DNA of 64,000 bases. Source: Nocardiopsis eucommiae (GTDB taxonomy: Bacteria; Actinomycetota; Actinomycetes; Streptosporangiales; Streptosporangiaceae). The stretch is from assembly GCA_018388625.1 (NCBI GenBank), contig CP074402.1, positions 1,054,001 to 1,118,000 on the forward strand, read 5' to 3'. Position 1 is the stretch's first letter. Every line of letters begins with the position of its first letter. Below the pieces are notes generated by a model. The model did not search any database. It was given only the letters and a program-made list of their open reading frames with translations, and was not told the DNA's origin. Shown piece after piece: positions 18,480 to 27,124 of this stretch. The translations under genes were made by a program, and so were the position numbers.

Positions 18480-18513
18480 CGGAGGGGCGTCCGGACGACC
18501 GGGTGCCCCTCCG
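18480..18513 (+). terminator. Hairpin terminator after glutamate dehydrogenase
   Basis: CGGAGGGGC (18480-18488) pairs with GCCCCTCCG (18505-18513) twelve bases after the stop codon, leaving a 16-base loop. Confidence 0.75.
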
Positions 18514-18626
18514 GCGTGTCCGGGCCCGTGCCCGCCCCGGGACCCGAACCGTGACGGCGGCCTCTCCGGGCGGGGTCGGCGGGCACGAGTGGGGGCGCCC
18601 TCCCGCTGGGACCTACACTGGGTCCC

Positions 18627-19745
18627 GTGGCAGAACTGGACCCAGCAGAGAAAATCAAGGAACTCGCGGCGACCCTGGCGAGTGTGACCGCCGTGTTGGA
18701 CCTGGAGGCGATGCAGACCCAGATCGCCGAACTGCGCGAGCAGTCCGCGGACCCCGAACTGTGGGCCGACCAGGCCAACGCGCAGAAGGTGACGCGCCAG
18801 CTCTCCAGCCTGGAGTCCATGGTCAACAAGGTCAACGGCATCGGGCAGCGCCTCGACGACCTCGGGGTGCTCTACGAGCTCGCCGAGGCCGAGGACGACC
18901 CCGACACCAGGGCCGAGGCCGACCGTGAGCTCGAACAGCTCCGCAAGGAGATCGGTGAGCTGGAGGTGCGCACGCTCCTCAACGGGCCGCACGACGAGAG
19001 CGAAGCGATCGTCACCATCAACTCCCAGGCCGGCGGCGTCGACGCGGCCGACTGGGCGCAGATGCTCCAGCGCATGTACCTGCGCTGGGCGGAGCGGCAC
19101 GGCTACCCCACGGACGTCTACGAGACCTCCTACGCGGAGGAGGCGGGCATCAAGTCCACCTCGTTCGCGGTCAAGGCCCCCTTCGCCTACGGCACCCTGC
19201 GGGGCGAGCACGGCACCCACCGGCTGGTGCGCATCTCGCCGTTCGACAACCAGAACCGGCGCCAGACGTCGTTCGCGGGCGTGGACGTCGTCCCGATGGT
19301 GGAGCAGAGCGACCACATCGAGATCGACGAGACCGAGCTGCGGGTGGACGTGTACCGCTCCAGTGGTCCCGGCGGTCAGGGCGTCAACACCACCGACTCC
19401 GCCGTGCGCATCACCCACATGCCCACGGGCATCGTGGTCTCCTGCCAGAACGAGCGCTCGCAGTTGCAGAACAAGGCGACCGCGATGTCGATGCTCCAGG
19501 CCAAGCTCCTCGCCCGCAAGCGCGAGGAGGAGCAGGCCGCGCTGGACGAGATCCGCGGTGACTCGGTGAGCAGCTGGGGAACCCAGATGCGCAACTACGT
19601 CCTGCACCCGTACCAGAGCGTGAAGGACGTGCGCACCGGCGCCGAGACCGGCAACACCTCCGGCGTCCTCGACGGCGAGATCGACGCGTTCATCGACGCC
19701 GAGATCCGCTGGATGCGCAGCCGGGAGAAGAACGAGCAGAACTGA
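18627..19745 (+). CDS. prfB: Peptide chain release factor 2
   Basis: A 372-residue release factor that recognises UGA/UAA stops and triggers peptide release on the ribosome. The catalytic GGQ loop is in [17 protein letters not shown] near residue 250; the stop-codon-reading region lies before it ([15 protein letters not shown] at ~190). The gene reads in one frame from GTG 18627, so the programmed frameshift that controls prfB in many bacteria is absent, as in other actinobacteria. It sits upstream of ftsE-ftsX-smpB, a conserved actinobacterial order. A hairpin follows its stop. Identification is secure; the GTG has only a weak ribosome site. Confidence 0.97.
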   Translation: MAELDPAEKIKELAATLASVTAVLDLEAMQTQIAELREQSADPELWADQANAQKVTRQLSSLESMVNKVNGIGQRLDDLGVLYELAEAEDDPDTRAEADRELEQLRKEIGELEVRTLLNGPHDESEAIVTINSQAGGVDAADWAQMLQRMYLRWAERHGYPTDVYETSYAEEAGIKSTSFAVKAPFAYGTLRGEHGTHRLVRISPFDNQNRRQTSFAGVDVVPMVEQSDHIEIDETELRVDVYRSSGPGGQGVNTTDSAVRITHMPTGIVVSCQNERSQLQNKATAMSMLQAKLLARKREEEQAALDEIRGDSVSSWGTQMRNYVLHPYQSVKDVRTGAETGNTSGVLDGEIDAFIDAEIRWMRSREKNEQN

Positions 19746-19753
19746 CCCGTGGC

Positions 19754-19776
19754 GTCCCCGCCCGAGCGGCGGGGAC
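19754..19776 (+). terminator. Hairpin terminator after prfB
   Basis: GTCCCCGCC (19754-19762) pairs perfectly with GGCGGGGAC (19768-19776) across a five-base loop, nine bases after the prfB stop. Confidence 0.75.
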
Positions 19777-20083
19777 ACGCCCGGTCGCACGAGTGGAACC
19801 AGGAGGGGTGGAACCCGCCCCGTAGCCCGCCGGTGACGCGCACGACTCCGCAGTTTTACCGAAACTGCTATATGTGAACGTTATCATCGGTTGACACCTC
19901 CGATATGCTCGTGGCTGTTGTCCGATAGTGCTCTGATCTCCACAGATCTCTCGGGTGCGACAGGACCTGGACAATCCGGGCCCCTGCCCCCTCTAAACTG
20001 TCGGTGGCCATGCGGCCGGTACGATCCCGCGCGGAGCTCAGTCCGCCGGGTGCCCATACCTTCGAGAGCCTTGTGATGCGCCT
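19777..20083 (+). other. Intergenic region before ftsE, with AT-rich patch
   Basis: No gene is seen in these 307 bases. An AT-rich patch (about 19850-19930) holds the inverted repeat GCAGTTT-N5-AAACTGC (19850-19868) and a TTGACA at 19891-19896, and probably contains the ftsE promoter, but I cannot assign a convincing -10 element. Confidence 0.5.
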
Positions 20084-20773
20084 GTGATCCACTTCGATAA
20101 CGTCACCAAGCTGTACCCAACTCAGAAGCGCCCCGCGCTCGACGGTGTTTCCATCGACGTGGACAAGAGCGAGTTCGTCTTCCTGGTCGGCCCGTCCGGC
20201 TCCGGCAAGTCGACCTTCCTCAGGCTGGTGCTCAAGGAGGAGAAGCCCAACGAGGGACGGGTGCACGTCGCGGGCAAGGACCTCGCGCGCCTGTCCAACT
20301 GGAAGGTCCCGCACCTGCGCCGCCGCATCGGCTGCGTCTTCCAGGACTTCCGCCTGCTGCCGAACAAGAACGTCTTCGAGAACGTCGCCTTCGCCCTGGA
20401 GGTCATCGGCAAGCCCCGGCGGTTCATCAAGAAGGTCGTCCCCGAGGTCGTCGAACTCGTGGGGCTCGAAGGCAAGGCCGGGCGTATGCCCGGGGAACTC
20501 TCCGGTGGTGAGCAGCAGCGCGTGGCCATCGCCCGCGCCTTCGTCAACCGCCCGCAGATCCTGCTGGCCGACGAGCCCACCGGAAACATCGACCCGGCGA
20601 CCTCCATCGGCATCATGAAGGTGCTGGACCGAATCAACCGCACGGGCACGACCGTCGTCATGGCGACGCACGACGCCGCCATCGTCGACTCGATGCGCAA
20701 GCGCGTGATCGAGCTTGAAGAGGGCTTGGTGGTGCGCGACCAGACGCGCGGCGTCTACGGCCAGGCGTACTGA
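20084..20773 (+). CDS. ftsE: Cell-division ABC transporter ATPase FtsE
   Basis: A 229-residue ABC ATPase that works with FtsX at the divisome to activate peptidoglycan hydrolases in the envelope. Walker A is GPSGSGKST (~37), the signature [14 protein letters not shown] (~140), Walker [13 protein letters not shown] (~160), and the switch histidine is in VMATHDA. The start codon GTG 20084 gives the family-standard beginning [12 protein letters not shown]; its ribosome site is weak. ftsX follows after 85 bases, the usual order in actinobacteria. The frame is intact. FtsE/FtsX also link to RipC-type NlpC/P60 hydrolases, none of which is in the window. Confidence 0.97.
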   Translation: MIHFDNVTKLYPTQKRPALDGVSIDVDKSEFVFLVGPSGSGKSTFLRLVLKEEKPNEGRVHVAGKDLARLSNWKVPHLRRRIGCVFQDFRLLPNKNVFENVAFALEVIGKPRRFIKKVVPEVVELVGLEGKAGRMPGELSGGEQQRVAIARAFVNRPQILLADEPTGNIDPATSIGIMKVLDRINRTGTTVVMATHDAAIVDSMRKRVIELEEGLVVRDQTRGVYGQAY

Positions 20774-20858
20774 CCCCTGGCACGCTCGTCGCCGGGCGGT
20801 CGGCGACCGCGAGACCACCGGCACGGCGAAGCCCCGAAGGATGGACCTTTAACAGATC

Positions 20859-21770
20859 ATGCGAGCACAATTCGTTCTCTCCGAGACGTGGATCGGCCTA
20901 CGTCGCAACCTGACGATGACCATCGCGGTCATCACGACCGTGGCCATCTCCCTCGCCTTGTTCGGTGCCGGTCTGCTGGTCAACCAGCAGGTCTCCGAGA
21001 TGCGCAACTACTGGGACCAGCGGATCACGCTGACCATCTACATGTGCAACGACATCTCACCGACCGCGGCCTGCCAGGAGAACGGCGCGGCGACCGAGGA
21101 GGACCGCGAGGCCCTCGAGGCGCAGCTGACGTCGCTGTCCGAGGTCGAGGACTTCCGGTACCTCACCGCCGCCGAGGCCTGGGCCGACTTCCAGGAGCGC
21201 ATCGGCTCCTCCAACGAGGCCCTCGCGGAGGCCGCGCAGGAGGGTGACATCCCGGAGAACTACCGGGTGCAGCTCACCAACCCCGACAACTACGACACCG
21301 TGCGCGCGGCCGTCGACGGGGCCGCGGGTGTCGACTCCGTCTCCAACGACCAGCGCGTCCTCGAACAGTTCTTCGGGCTGCTCGACGGTCTCAAGTGGGC
21401 CGCCCTGGTCGTCGCCGGTGTGCAGCTGGCCGCCGCCGCGCTGCTGATCGGCAACACCATCCGGCTGTCGGCCTACAGCCGCCGCCGGGAGACCGGCATC
21501 ATGCGCCTGGTCGGTGCCTCGAACTTCTACATCCAGCTGCCCTTCCTCCTGGAAGGCGCCATCGCCGGTCTCATCGGTGGTGTCATCGCGTCCGGGTTCA
21601 TCGTGGCCACGAGGTACACGCTGCTCACCCAGATCGAGGAGTGGTTCCAGTTCGACGTGGCCCTGGGCACGGGCTCGCTGCTGTACGTCATCGGAGTCTC
21701 GATGATCCTCGGTGTGCTCCTGTGCACCGTGACCTCGTTCCTCACCCTGCGCCGCTACCTGAAGGTCTGA
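20859..21770 (+). CDS. ftsX: Cell-division membrane protein FtsX
   Basis: A 303-residue membrane partner of FtsE. Four hydrophobic segments are visible: one near the N-terminus (TMTIAVITTVAISLALFGAGL) and three in the C-terminal half. A ~150-residue extracellular loop lies between the first and second (from ~50 to 185), where FtsX proteins contact their hydrolase. The loop contains a Cys pair (YMCND, and TAACQ) likely to form a disulfide. It follows ftsE in the same direction, and a strong hairpin separates it from smpB. Length and arrangement are normal. Confidence 0.96.
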   Translation: MRAQFVLSETWIGLRRNLTMTIAVITTVAISLALFGAGLLVNQQVSEMRNYWDQRITLTIYMCNDISPTAACQENGAATEEDREALEAQLTSLSEVEDFRYLTAAEAWADFQERIGSSNEALAEAAQEGDIPENYRVQLTNPDNYDTVRAAVDGAAGVDSVSNDQRVLEQFFGLLDGLKWAALVVAGVQLAAAALLIGNTIRLSAYSRRRETGIMRLVGASNFYIQLPFLLEGAIAGLIGGVIASGFIVATRYTLLTQIEEWFQFDVALGTGSLLYVIGVSMILGVLLCTVTSFLTLRRYLKV

Positions 21771-21804
21771 CGGGTCACCGCCGGAATCAGGCGGGCGCCG
21801 GGTA

Positions 21805-21831
21805 CCGGGGGCCACACGACGTGGCCCCCGG
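21805..21831 (+). terminator. Hairpin between ftsX and smpB
   Basis: CCGGGGGCCAC (21805-21815) pairs perfectly with GTGGCCCCCGG (21821-21831) across a five-base loop, 34 bases after the ftsX stop and 20 before the smpB start. It may terminate or attenuate read-through into smpB. Confidence 0.75.
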
Positions 21832-21851
21832 ACGCATGAAGGGAGACAACC

Positions 21852-22316
21852 GTGGCCAAGGAAACCGGGCGGAAACTGATCGCCCAGAACCGCCGCGCCC
21901 GGCACGAGTACCACCTCGACGAGACCTACGAGGCGGGGCTGGTCCTGACCGGTACCGAGGTGAAGTCCCTGAGAGAGGGACGCGCCTCCCTGGTGGACGG
22001 CTTCGCGCACATCCACGACGGTGAGGTGTGGCTGGAGGCCGTGCACATTCCCGAGTACTCACAGGGCACCTGGACCAACCACTCGGCCCGCAGATCACGT
22101 AAGCTACTCCTGCACCGCGAGCAGATCTCCCGGCTGATCGGCAAGACCCGGGAGCCCGGGCGCACGCTGATCCCGCTCTCCCTGTACTTCAGTGACGGGC
22201 GGGCCAAGGTGGAGATCGCTCTGGCTCGCGGTAAGCGTGAGTACGACAAGCGCCATGCCATCGCCGAACGCGAAGCCAAGCGTGACATGGAGCGCGCGCT
22301 TCGCCGTCGGCGTTGA
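21852..22316 (+). CDS. smpB: SsrA-binding protein SmpB
   Basis: A 154-residue RNA-binding protein that loads tmRNA onto stalled ribosomes for trans-translation. The family blocks are clear: [20 protein letters not shown] (~10-30), [14 protein letters not shown] (~36), and a basic C-terminal tail [27 protein letters not shown] that reaches into the empty mRNA channel. GTG 21852 follows GGGAGA. Its RNA partner ssrA is encoded 2.4 kb downstream on the same strand, with the PBP-like gene in between. No defects are seen. Confidence 0.97.
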   Translation: MAKETGRKLIAQNRRARHEYHLDETYEAGLVLTGTEVKSLREGRASLVDGFAHIHDGEVWLEAVHIPEYSQGTWTNHSARRSRKLLLHREQISRLIGKTREPGRTLIPLSLYFSDGRAKVEIALARGKREYDKRHAIAEREAKRDMERALRRRR

Positions 22317-22353
22317 GCTGTCCCACATGAGGCGCCTGAAAGGAACACACAAG

Positions 22354-24339
22354 GTGTCCCCCCGTCCCCTCGGCCGCAGGATCGCGGCCGCCAGCAGTGG
22401 CCTGATCGTCGCCCTGAGTCTCGCGGCGTGCACGACCCACCCCAGTCCCGAGGTGGCAGTCAGGTCCTTCCTGCTCGCCTGGCAGGACGGGAACCACGCC
22501 GAGGCCGCCCGCTACACCACCGGTGACCCGGAGGAGGTCGAGCGGGCGCTGACCGACGTCCACGACCAGCTCGACCTCGCCTCCATCCGGTTCGACCTCG
22601 GCCGGATCTCCACGGAGGGCGGGTCCGCGAGCGCCGAGTTCGGCGCCACCGCGGACCTCGGCATCGGTGACCCGGTGTGGAACTACACCGGGCGGATGTC
22701 GCTGACCAACGGCCCCACCGGCTGGGTCATCGACTGGTCCCCCAGCGTCATCCACCCCGACCTCTCCGAGGGCGAGCGCCTCGCCGTCAGCTACGAGATC
22801 AAGGACCGGGGCCAGATCCTCGACCGGTCCGGCGAACCCCTGGTCTCCGCCGACAGCGTCACCGCCTTCGGCGTGCTGCCCGCCGACATGGAGGACAAGG
22901 AGGCGGGCGTCACCGAGCTCGCGGAGCTCCTCGACGAGGACCCCGACCCGCTGCTCAACCGCGTGCGCTCCGCCCCGCCCGAGCAGTTCCAGCCGCTGGT
23001 GCTCATGCGCGACGCGGACGACGCCCTCCTGAACGAGGCCCGGAGCATCACCGGCGTCGACACCCAGGAGGTCGAGGTCAACCTGTCCCCGACCGTGGCC
23101 CCGTCCGTCCTCGGAGAGGTCGCGGGCACATCGGAGCACCGCGTCTCCTCCCGTGTCGCGGGCGCCTACCAGGCGGGCGACACCGTGGGCCTGAGCGGCC
23201 TCCAGAACATCTTCCAGCAGGAGCTGGCCGGCACCGCCACCACGCAGGTGGTCAGCCTGGGCGAGAACGGCGACCAGACCGACGTCCTGGAGTCCTGGGA
23301 GGGCGTGCTCAGCGGCGGCGTCGAGACCACCCTGGACCTGGCCACCCAGCACGCCGCCGAGAACGCGCTGGAGGCGCTGCCCGGCGACGGCTACCTCGTG
23401 GCGGTGGACACCACCAACGGCGAGGTCCTCGCGGCGGCCAACGCCTCCGGCAGCACGGCTGACGACGCCGCCTTCACCGGCTCCTACGCCCCCGGCGGCA
23501 CCTTCACCATGGTGTCGGCCCTGGCGGCCCTGGAGTCCGGCGCCGCCACGGCGGACAGCGCCATGCCGTGCGGGTACCAGTCCGAGGTGGGGGACCAGGT
23601 GTTCACCAACCCCAGCAACGGCTTCCTCGCGGAGAACCCCACACTGGTCCGCAACATGACCTACATGTGCACCGTCGGCTTCGTCGACATCGCGCCCGAG
23701 GTCGGCGCCGACACGCTCACCGAGGTGTCCGCGCGGCTCGGTCTGGGTGCCGACTGGCAGCTGCCGCTGCCCGCCTCCCCGGGCACCGTGGACATCGCGG
23801 ACGGCGACGCGGAACTGGCGTCGGCCATGATCGGTGACCACGGGGTCCAGGTCAGCCCGCTCTCCATGGCCCTGGCCGCCGGGGCCGTCGCGGACGGTTC
23901 CTGGCACGGCCCGACCCTCGTCCGGGAGGAGGGGCCCAGCCCGGCCAACGCCAACGAGCTGGACGAGGCCCATCTGGAGGTGGTGCGGGAGGGGCTGCGC
24001 GACGCGGTCACCCTCCGGATCCCCGAGGTGAACGTCGGTGAGGAGCAGGTGTACGGTCAGGCGGCCCGCGCCGAGCAGGACGGCACCGCGCTGCACTGGT
24101 TCGTGGGCTACCAGGGGGACGTCGCCTTCGCGGTGCTCGCCGAGATCGACCCGCAGATGAGCCAGTACCAGCAGTACGCCGTCACCTCCGCGACCAGCTT
24201 CCTCAACGGTCTGGCCACCGGTGCCGTCCCCGGGACCGAGGTCGTTCCCGGGGCCGAGGGGCTTCCCGGCGAGGAGTCCGCGCCGCCGGAGGGCCTCGGC
24301 GTCGAGGGCGAGGCGGGAGCCGACCTCGCCGGCCAGTGA
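22354..24339 (+). CDS. PBP2-like lipoprotein lacking transpeptidase catalytic residues
   Basis: A 661-residue lipoprotein with signal peptide and lipobox LAAC at ~27, an NTF2-like MecA_N-type domain (VRSFLLAWQDGNHAEAARYT, ~40-145), a PBP dimerisation region, and a C-terminal fold like the transpeptidase of class B PBPs. The active-site motifs are gone: the SxxK site normally in PGSTFK reads PGGTFTMVSAL; the SxN region reads NMTYMCTVGF; the KTG region reads AEQDGTALHWFVGY. So it cannot acylate peptides as a normal PBP does. It is unbroken and keeps the overall fold, so it is probably a functional pseudoenzyme. GTG 22354 is chosen over ATG 22327 because AAAGGA lies at correct spacing. It lies between smpB and ssrA. 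Confidence 0.88.
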   Translation: MSPRPLGRRIAAASSGLIVALSLAACTTHPSPEVAVRSFLLAWQDGNHAEAARYTTGDPEEVERALTDVHDQLDLASIRFDLGRISTEGGSASAEFGATADLGIGDPVWNYTGRMSLTNGPTGWVIDWSPSVIHPDLSEGERLAVSYEIKDRGQILDRSGEPLVSADSVTAFGVLPADMEDKEAGVTELAELLDEDPDPLLNRVRSAPPEQFQPLVLMRDADDALLNEARSITGVDTQEVEVNLSPTVAPSVLGEVAGTSEHRVSSRVAGAYQAGDTVGLSGLQNIFQQELAGTATTQVVSLGENGDQTDVLESWEGVLSGGVETTLDLATQHAAENALEALPGDGYLVAVDTTNGEVLAAANASGSTADDAAFTGSYAPGGTFTMVSALAALESGAATADSAMPCGYQSEVGDQVFTNPSNGFLAENPTLVRNMTYMCTVGFVDIAPEVGADTLTEVSARLGLGADWQLPLPASPGTVDIADGDAELASAMIGDHGVQVSPLSMALAAGAVADGSWHGPTLVREEGPSPANANELDEAHLEVVREGLRDAVTLRIPEVNVGEEQVYGQAARAEQDGTALHWFVGYQGDVAFAVLAEIDPQMSQYQQYAVTSATSFLNGLATGAVPGTEVVPGAEGLPGEESAPPEGLGVEGEAGADLAGQ

Positions 24340-24367
24340 GAAACGGCCGGTGAGAACACGGATTCAG

Positions 24368-24406
24368 GACGCCGCCGGAGCAACCCACGGGTGCTCCGGC
24401 GGCGTC
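24368..24406 (+). terminator. Hairpin terminator after the PBP-like gene
   Basis: A perfect 15-base-pair stem (24368-24382 with 24392-24406), nine-base loop, followed by TTTCC. It lies 28 bases after the stop codon and is the most classical intrinsic terminator in the window. Confidence 0.9.
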
Positions 24407-24716
24407 TTTCCGTGTGACTGGTGTCGCGCCAGGGGAGCGGACCAGTGTGAGAGGCAGGACCTCGTCTCGGGGGAGGCCCTGTCGCCTTTCCAGGGCGGCC
24501 CCACCCAGGCCGACCGCCCCCGTGAGCCGCGTGGACCGCTCTGGAGTCCGCCTCACGGGGGTTTCTCCCTGCCCGGGGCAATCCCCCGCCGTCGCGGGGA
24601 ATCAGCTTGGTTCCCACACCGTTCAACAGGTAGAGTGACGATCACGCGAGTGCTCGTTCACTCGCTTGTCGGCCGCCCGGAACCCTCGGGTGACAGGTGG
24701 TCTTGACAACTTCACA
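24407..24716 (+). other. Intergenic region before tmRNA
   Basis: No protein gene is visible in these 310 bases. The last 60 bases become AT-richer and hold TTGACA at 24703-24708, too close to the mature tmRNA end to be its -35; the promoter must lie further up, with the 5' end made by processing. Confidence 0.5.
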
Positions 24717-25085
24717 GGGGGTGATCGGTTTCGACTTTGGTAGCCGTTCCAGGGGAAGCGGGTCGAGGGTTGTGTTTGTGACCTCGTTAATCCTGCATTC
24801 GCGTAAATTCAAGTGCCAATTCCAAGCGCACTGAGTTCGCTCTCGCTGCCTAAGCGATAGCGACTCTGTCGGCCCGGGCTCGTCATCGGCTCGGGATCCG
24901 GCACCATTCAGATGACTCACCGCTCAGATCAGGCCACGGGGCCTGAGCGGGACATTTTCGTGGCTGGGCCCGTCAGCGATGTGTCTGTACAAGCGCTGGG
25001 GCCGAGTAGAACGACACTACAGACTGCACCCGGAGAAGCCCTGGCTCGATGCTGAAGGACGCGGGTTCGATTCCCGCCACCTCCA
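24717..25085 (+). ncRNA. ssrA: Transfer-messenger RNA (tmRNA)
   Basis: The 5' end GGGGGTGATCGGTTTCGAC and the 3' tRNA-like end GGACGCGGGTTCGATTCCCG are diagnostic. The acceptor stem pairs 24717-24723 with 25078-25084 (one G-U), the T arm is complete, and CCA is not encoded. The resume codon GCC at 24815 opens the tag frame ANSKRTEFALAA, ending TAA at 24851-24853; its end matches the FALAA degradation signal typical of actinobacteria. The RNA rescues stalled ribosomes together with SmpB, encoded just upstream. Confidence 0.97.
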
Positions 25086-25092
25086 CTTGTCT

Positions 25093-25140
25093 CGAAGGCG
25101 ACCCTGCTCGCGCGTGAACGCGCTCGCGGGGTCGCCTTCG
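25093..25140 (+). terminator. Hairpin terminator after tmRNA
   Basis: CGAAGGCGACCC (25093-25104) pairs with GGGTCGCCTTCG (25129-25140); the inner part can also fold. It is followed by TCGTTTCTTC, so it fits an intrinsic terminator for ssrA. Confidence 0.85.
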
Positions 25141-25451
25141 TCGTTTCTTCGGGGGACGACCCCCGGACCCCCCGATGTGCACTCGCTGGCGCTCGCGCCC
25201 GACGCGCCCCGTGGTGTGGGGGCCTCCGGCCTCCTCCCTGTGGGGCGCGTCGTCGTGTCCGGGGTGGTGCGGAAGGTGCCTGTGTGCGCCCTGGGGTGTG
25301 CGGCCCGAGAGTGCCCGTCGTGGAGCCCGCTTCCGCCCTGGAGTCCGTATGACTACATAGGTTGTTATCCTAACTAGATTGCTCTACGGTCTAGGTAGAT
25401 CAACCGACGGCGCACCGGTCCGGGCGCCCCCACGCCAGTGAAGGAGAACGG
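25141..25451 (+). other. Intergenic region before the PadR gene
   Basis: No gene is visible in these 311 bases. It holds a long inverted repeat, 25200-25210 with 25242-25252 (11 pairs, 31-base loop), then an abrupt change to AT-rich sequence from about 25345, where the PadR promoter lies. Confidence 0.5.
25362..25399 (+). promoter_or_regulatory. Promoter and overlapping inverted repeat of the PadR operon
   Basis: TTGTTA (25362-25367), 17-base spacer, TACGGT (25385-25390) form a sigma-70-type promoter. The inverted repeat TCTAC-N7-GTAGA (25383-25399) covers the -10 element. PadR proteins typically repress their own operon from such sites. Confidence 0.55.
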
Positions 25452-25784
25452 ATGGACCGTCGATCGAGCTGGTTGAAGGGGGTCCTGGACCTGCTGGTCC
25501 TGGCCGGGCTCACGGAGGGCGAGAGCTACGGCTACGCCCTGGCGGCCCGGCTGGACGAGGCCGGGTTCGGCCGGATCAAGGGCGGGACCCTGTATCCCGT
25601 GCTGAACCGGCTGGAGGAGGCGGGCCTCGTCGTCGCGGAGTTCCGCGCGGCGGAGAAGGGGCCGGGGCGGCGCTACTACCACCTGACCGACCAGGGCCGC
25701 GCGGTCCTGGCCGAACAGGGCGCCGCGTGGCTGGAGTTCGACGCGTCGGTGCGTGAGGTACTGAGGAAGGGCGGCATCGGATGA
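25452..25784 (+). CDS. PadR-family transcriptional regulator
   Basis: A 110-residue winged-helix repressor. Family signatures are LDLLVLAGLTEGESYGYALAARL at the N-terminus and GGTLYPVLNRLEEAGLV in the recognition region, followed by GRRYYHLTDQGRAVL. ATG 25452 has AAGGAG upstream. Its stop overlaps the next start (ATGA), so the two are co-translated. Such PadR/HAAS pairs usually control membrane or transport functions in response to antimicrobials or envelope changes. The inverted repeat over its promoter suggests autoregulation. Function of the operon is unknown beyond that. Confidence 0.93.
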   Translation: MDRRSSWLKGVLDLLVLAGLTEGESYGYALAARLDEAGFGRIKGGTLYPVLNRLEEAGLVVAEFRAAEKGPGRRYYHLTDQGRAVLAEQGAAWLEFDASVREVLRKGGIG

Positions 25785-26506
25785 GCTACATGGACGAACT
25801 GGAGACCCTGCTGCGGGCCCGTGGCGTCACCGAGGAGCGGACCCGGGAGACGGTGGACGACCTCGCGGCCTTCGTCGCCGAGAGCGGTGTGGAGCCGGAG
25901 GAGGAGTTCGGTCCCGTCGCGGAGTTCGCGGACGACCTCGCGGGAGAGGACGCCGAGGCCGGGCCCGAGGCCCTGGTGTGGGGCGCGGACTCCTTCGTGG
26001 CCCAGGGGCGGATGAACGAGCTGGGCGCCCAGGGCTGGGAGATCGTCCGGCTGGACCGGCAGGGCAGGTTCGTGAGCCACCGGGACGAGCCCCCGCAGGC
26101 CTGGGAGTACCGGCAGGAGTCGGCGCTGGGCCGTGGCGAGCGGGAGCGGATGGCGCGGCGCCTGGCCCCGGAGGGCTGGGAGCCGTGCGGGCACTACCTG
26201 ACCCACGCCTACTTCAAGCGGGCTCGGGCGGCCGTGGTCGGGCCGGAGGCGGTGCTGGAGGAGCGCCCCGAACCCACGGGGAGGCGCTTCTTCTGGGGCG
26301 TGCCGGGCGTGGCCGTGACCGTGTTCTTCCTGGCGGTGCTGGTGGTCTCGCTGGTCAGCCTGGGAAGGACCCTGTGGGAGGGCGACGCCGCCGACCGGGT
26401 GGCGACCCTGCTGGGCGCGGTGGTGGGCGGCGCGGTGGGTCTGGCGGCCATGCTCGTCGTGGTCTGGCTCGCCTTCAAGCTGCTGGCGAGGATCAGGAAC
26501 CGCTGA
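25781..26506 (+). CDS. HAAS-type membrane protein, partner of PadR
   Basis: A 241-residue protein with three parts. Residues 1-55 resemble the HAAS/DUF1700 helical domain that accompanies PadR regulators (YMDELETLLRARGV, then TVDDLAAFVAESG). Residues ~85-150 contain two WEIVRLDRQGRF/WEPCGHYLTHAYF-type segments like DUF2812 proteins. Two hydrophobic helices follow (VAVTVFFLAVLVVSLVSL and VGGAVGLAAMLVVVWLAF). It is probably an inner-membrane protein that modulates the regulator. It starts within the PadR stop codon, and its own stop lies inside a 20-base palindrome shared with the opposing gene. The family is not well characterised. Confidence 0.8.
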   Translation: MSYMDELETLLRARGVTEERTRETVDDLAAFVAESGVEPEEEFGPVAEFADDLAGEDAEAGPEALVWGADSFVAQGRMNELGAQGWEIVRLDRQGRFVSHRDEPPQAWEYRQESALGRGERERMARRLAPEGWEPCGHYLTHAYFKRARAAVVGPEAVLEERPEPTGRRFFWGVPGVAVTVFFLAVLVVSLVSLGRTLWEGDAADRVATLLGAVVGGAVGLAAMLVVVWLAFKLLARIRNR

Positions 26507-26520
26507 CCGCGCGGTCAGCG
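26501..26520. terminator. 20-base palindrome covering two convergent stop codons
   Basis: CGCTGACCGC is followed directly by its complement GCGGTCAGCG, with no spacer. The TGA at 26504-26506 ends the PadR-partner gene and the TGA read on the minus strand at 26515-26517 ends the SRPBCC gene. One symmetrical element therefore supplies both stops and a possible two-way terminator. Confidence 0.7.
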
Positions 26521-27020
26521 GACTTCGGTCAGTGAACCGAAGTGGTTTCGGGTGTCCCGCACGAGGGAGGCGAGCAGGGTCTCCGTGAGGGGCTTCCCCA
26601 GTTGGACCGCGCTGTCCAGGCCCTTCCACGGGGCGAAGGCGAACGACCACACGAGCTTGCTGCCGACGTCGAAGGGCAGCACGTGGTAGTCCTCCGCGAA
26701 GGCGCTGAACAGGGGAGGGTGGCCTCGGTGGCGTGGAACGACTTGCGCCGTCCGGCCTCGTCCCAGCGGAAGAACTCCTCCCGGATCCGGTAGGTGCCGA
26801 GCACGCTGGCCTCGCGGATGGTGCCAACGCCGTAGGGCGGCTCGGAGGTGTGGAGCACCTCGGGCAGGGCCCGGCACCAGGACAGCGGCCGGGCCGAGGT
26901 GAGGCCCGCCCAGACCTCGTCGGGCGAGGCCGCGAGTTCGAGGCCCACCCGCCAGCGCATGGGCGCGGTCTCGAAGAAGGTCTCGTCGACGGGGTCGAGC
27001 CCGTAGCGGAAGGCGGTCAC
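26515..27020 (-). CDS. SRPBCC/polyketide cyclase-like protein (one frameshift)
   Basis: A 168-residue START-fold protein of the SRPBCC superfamily, which binds hydrophobic ligands. The pattern RVGLELAASPDEVWAGLTSARPLSW near the N-terminus and PWKGLDSAVQLGKPLTETLLASL near the C-terminus fits. One base is missing at the plus-strand G run 26712-26715; repair gives TEATLPLFSAFAEDYHVLPFD. GTG 27020, with AAAGGA upstream, is the likely start. It is convergent with the PadR operon. The ligand cannot be told from sequence, and neighbours do not help. Confidence 0.75.
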
Positions 27021-27124
27021 GGGAGGTCCTTTGCGTCCGGGGTCACCTCTGGCGAAGGTACCAAGCCCTCGGAAAACGCCTGACGGGGGCGGTACCCGTC
27101 GGCATCGCCCCCGTCGGTCGTCGC

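Noticed and set aside
18627-19745. Programmed +1 frameshift in prfB
   Set aside because: The gene reads in one frame throughout, and no internal TGA with a Shine-Dalgarno-like stimulator is seen.
25040-25085. A tRNA gene
   Set aside because: The T-arm and acceptor end belong to the tRNA-like domain of tmRNA; there is no anticodon arm at this place.
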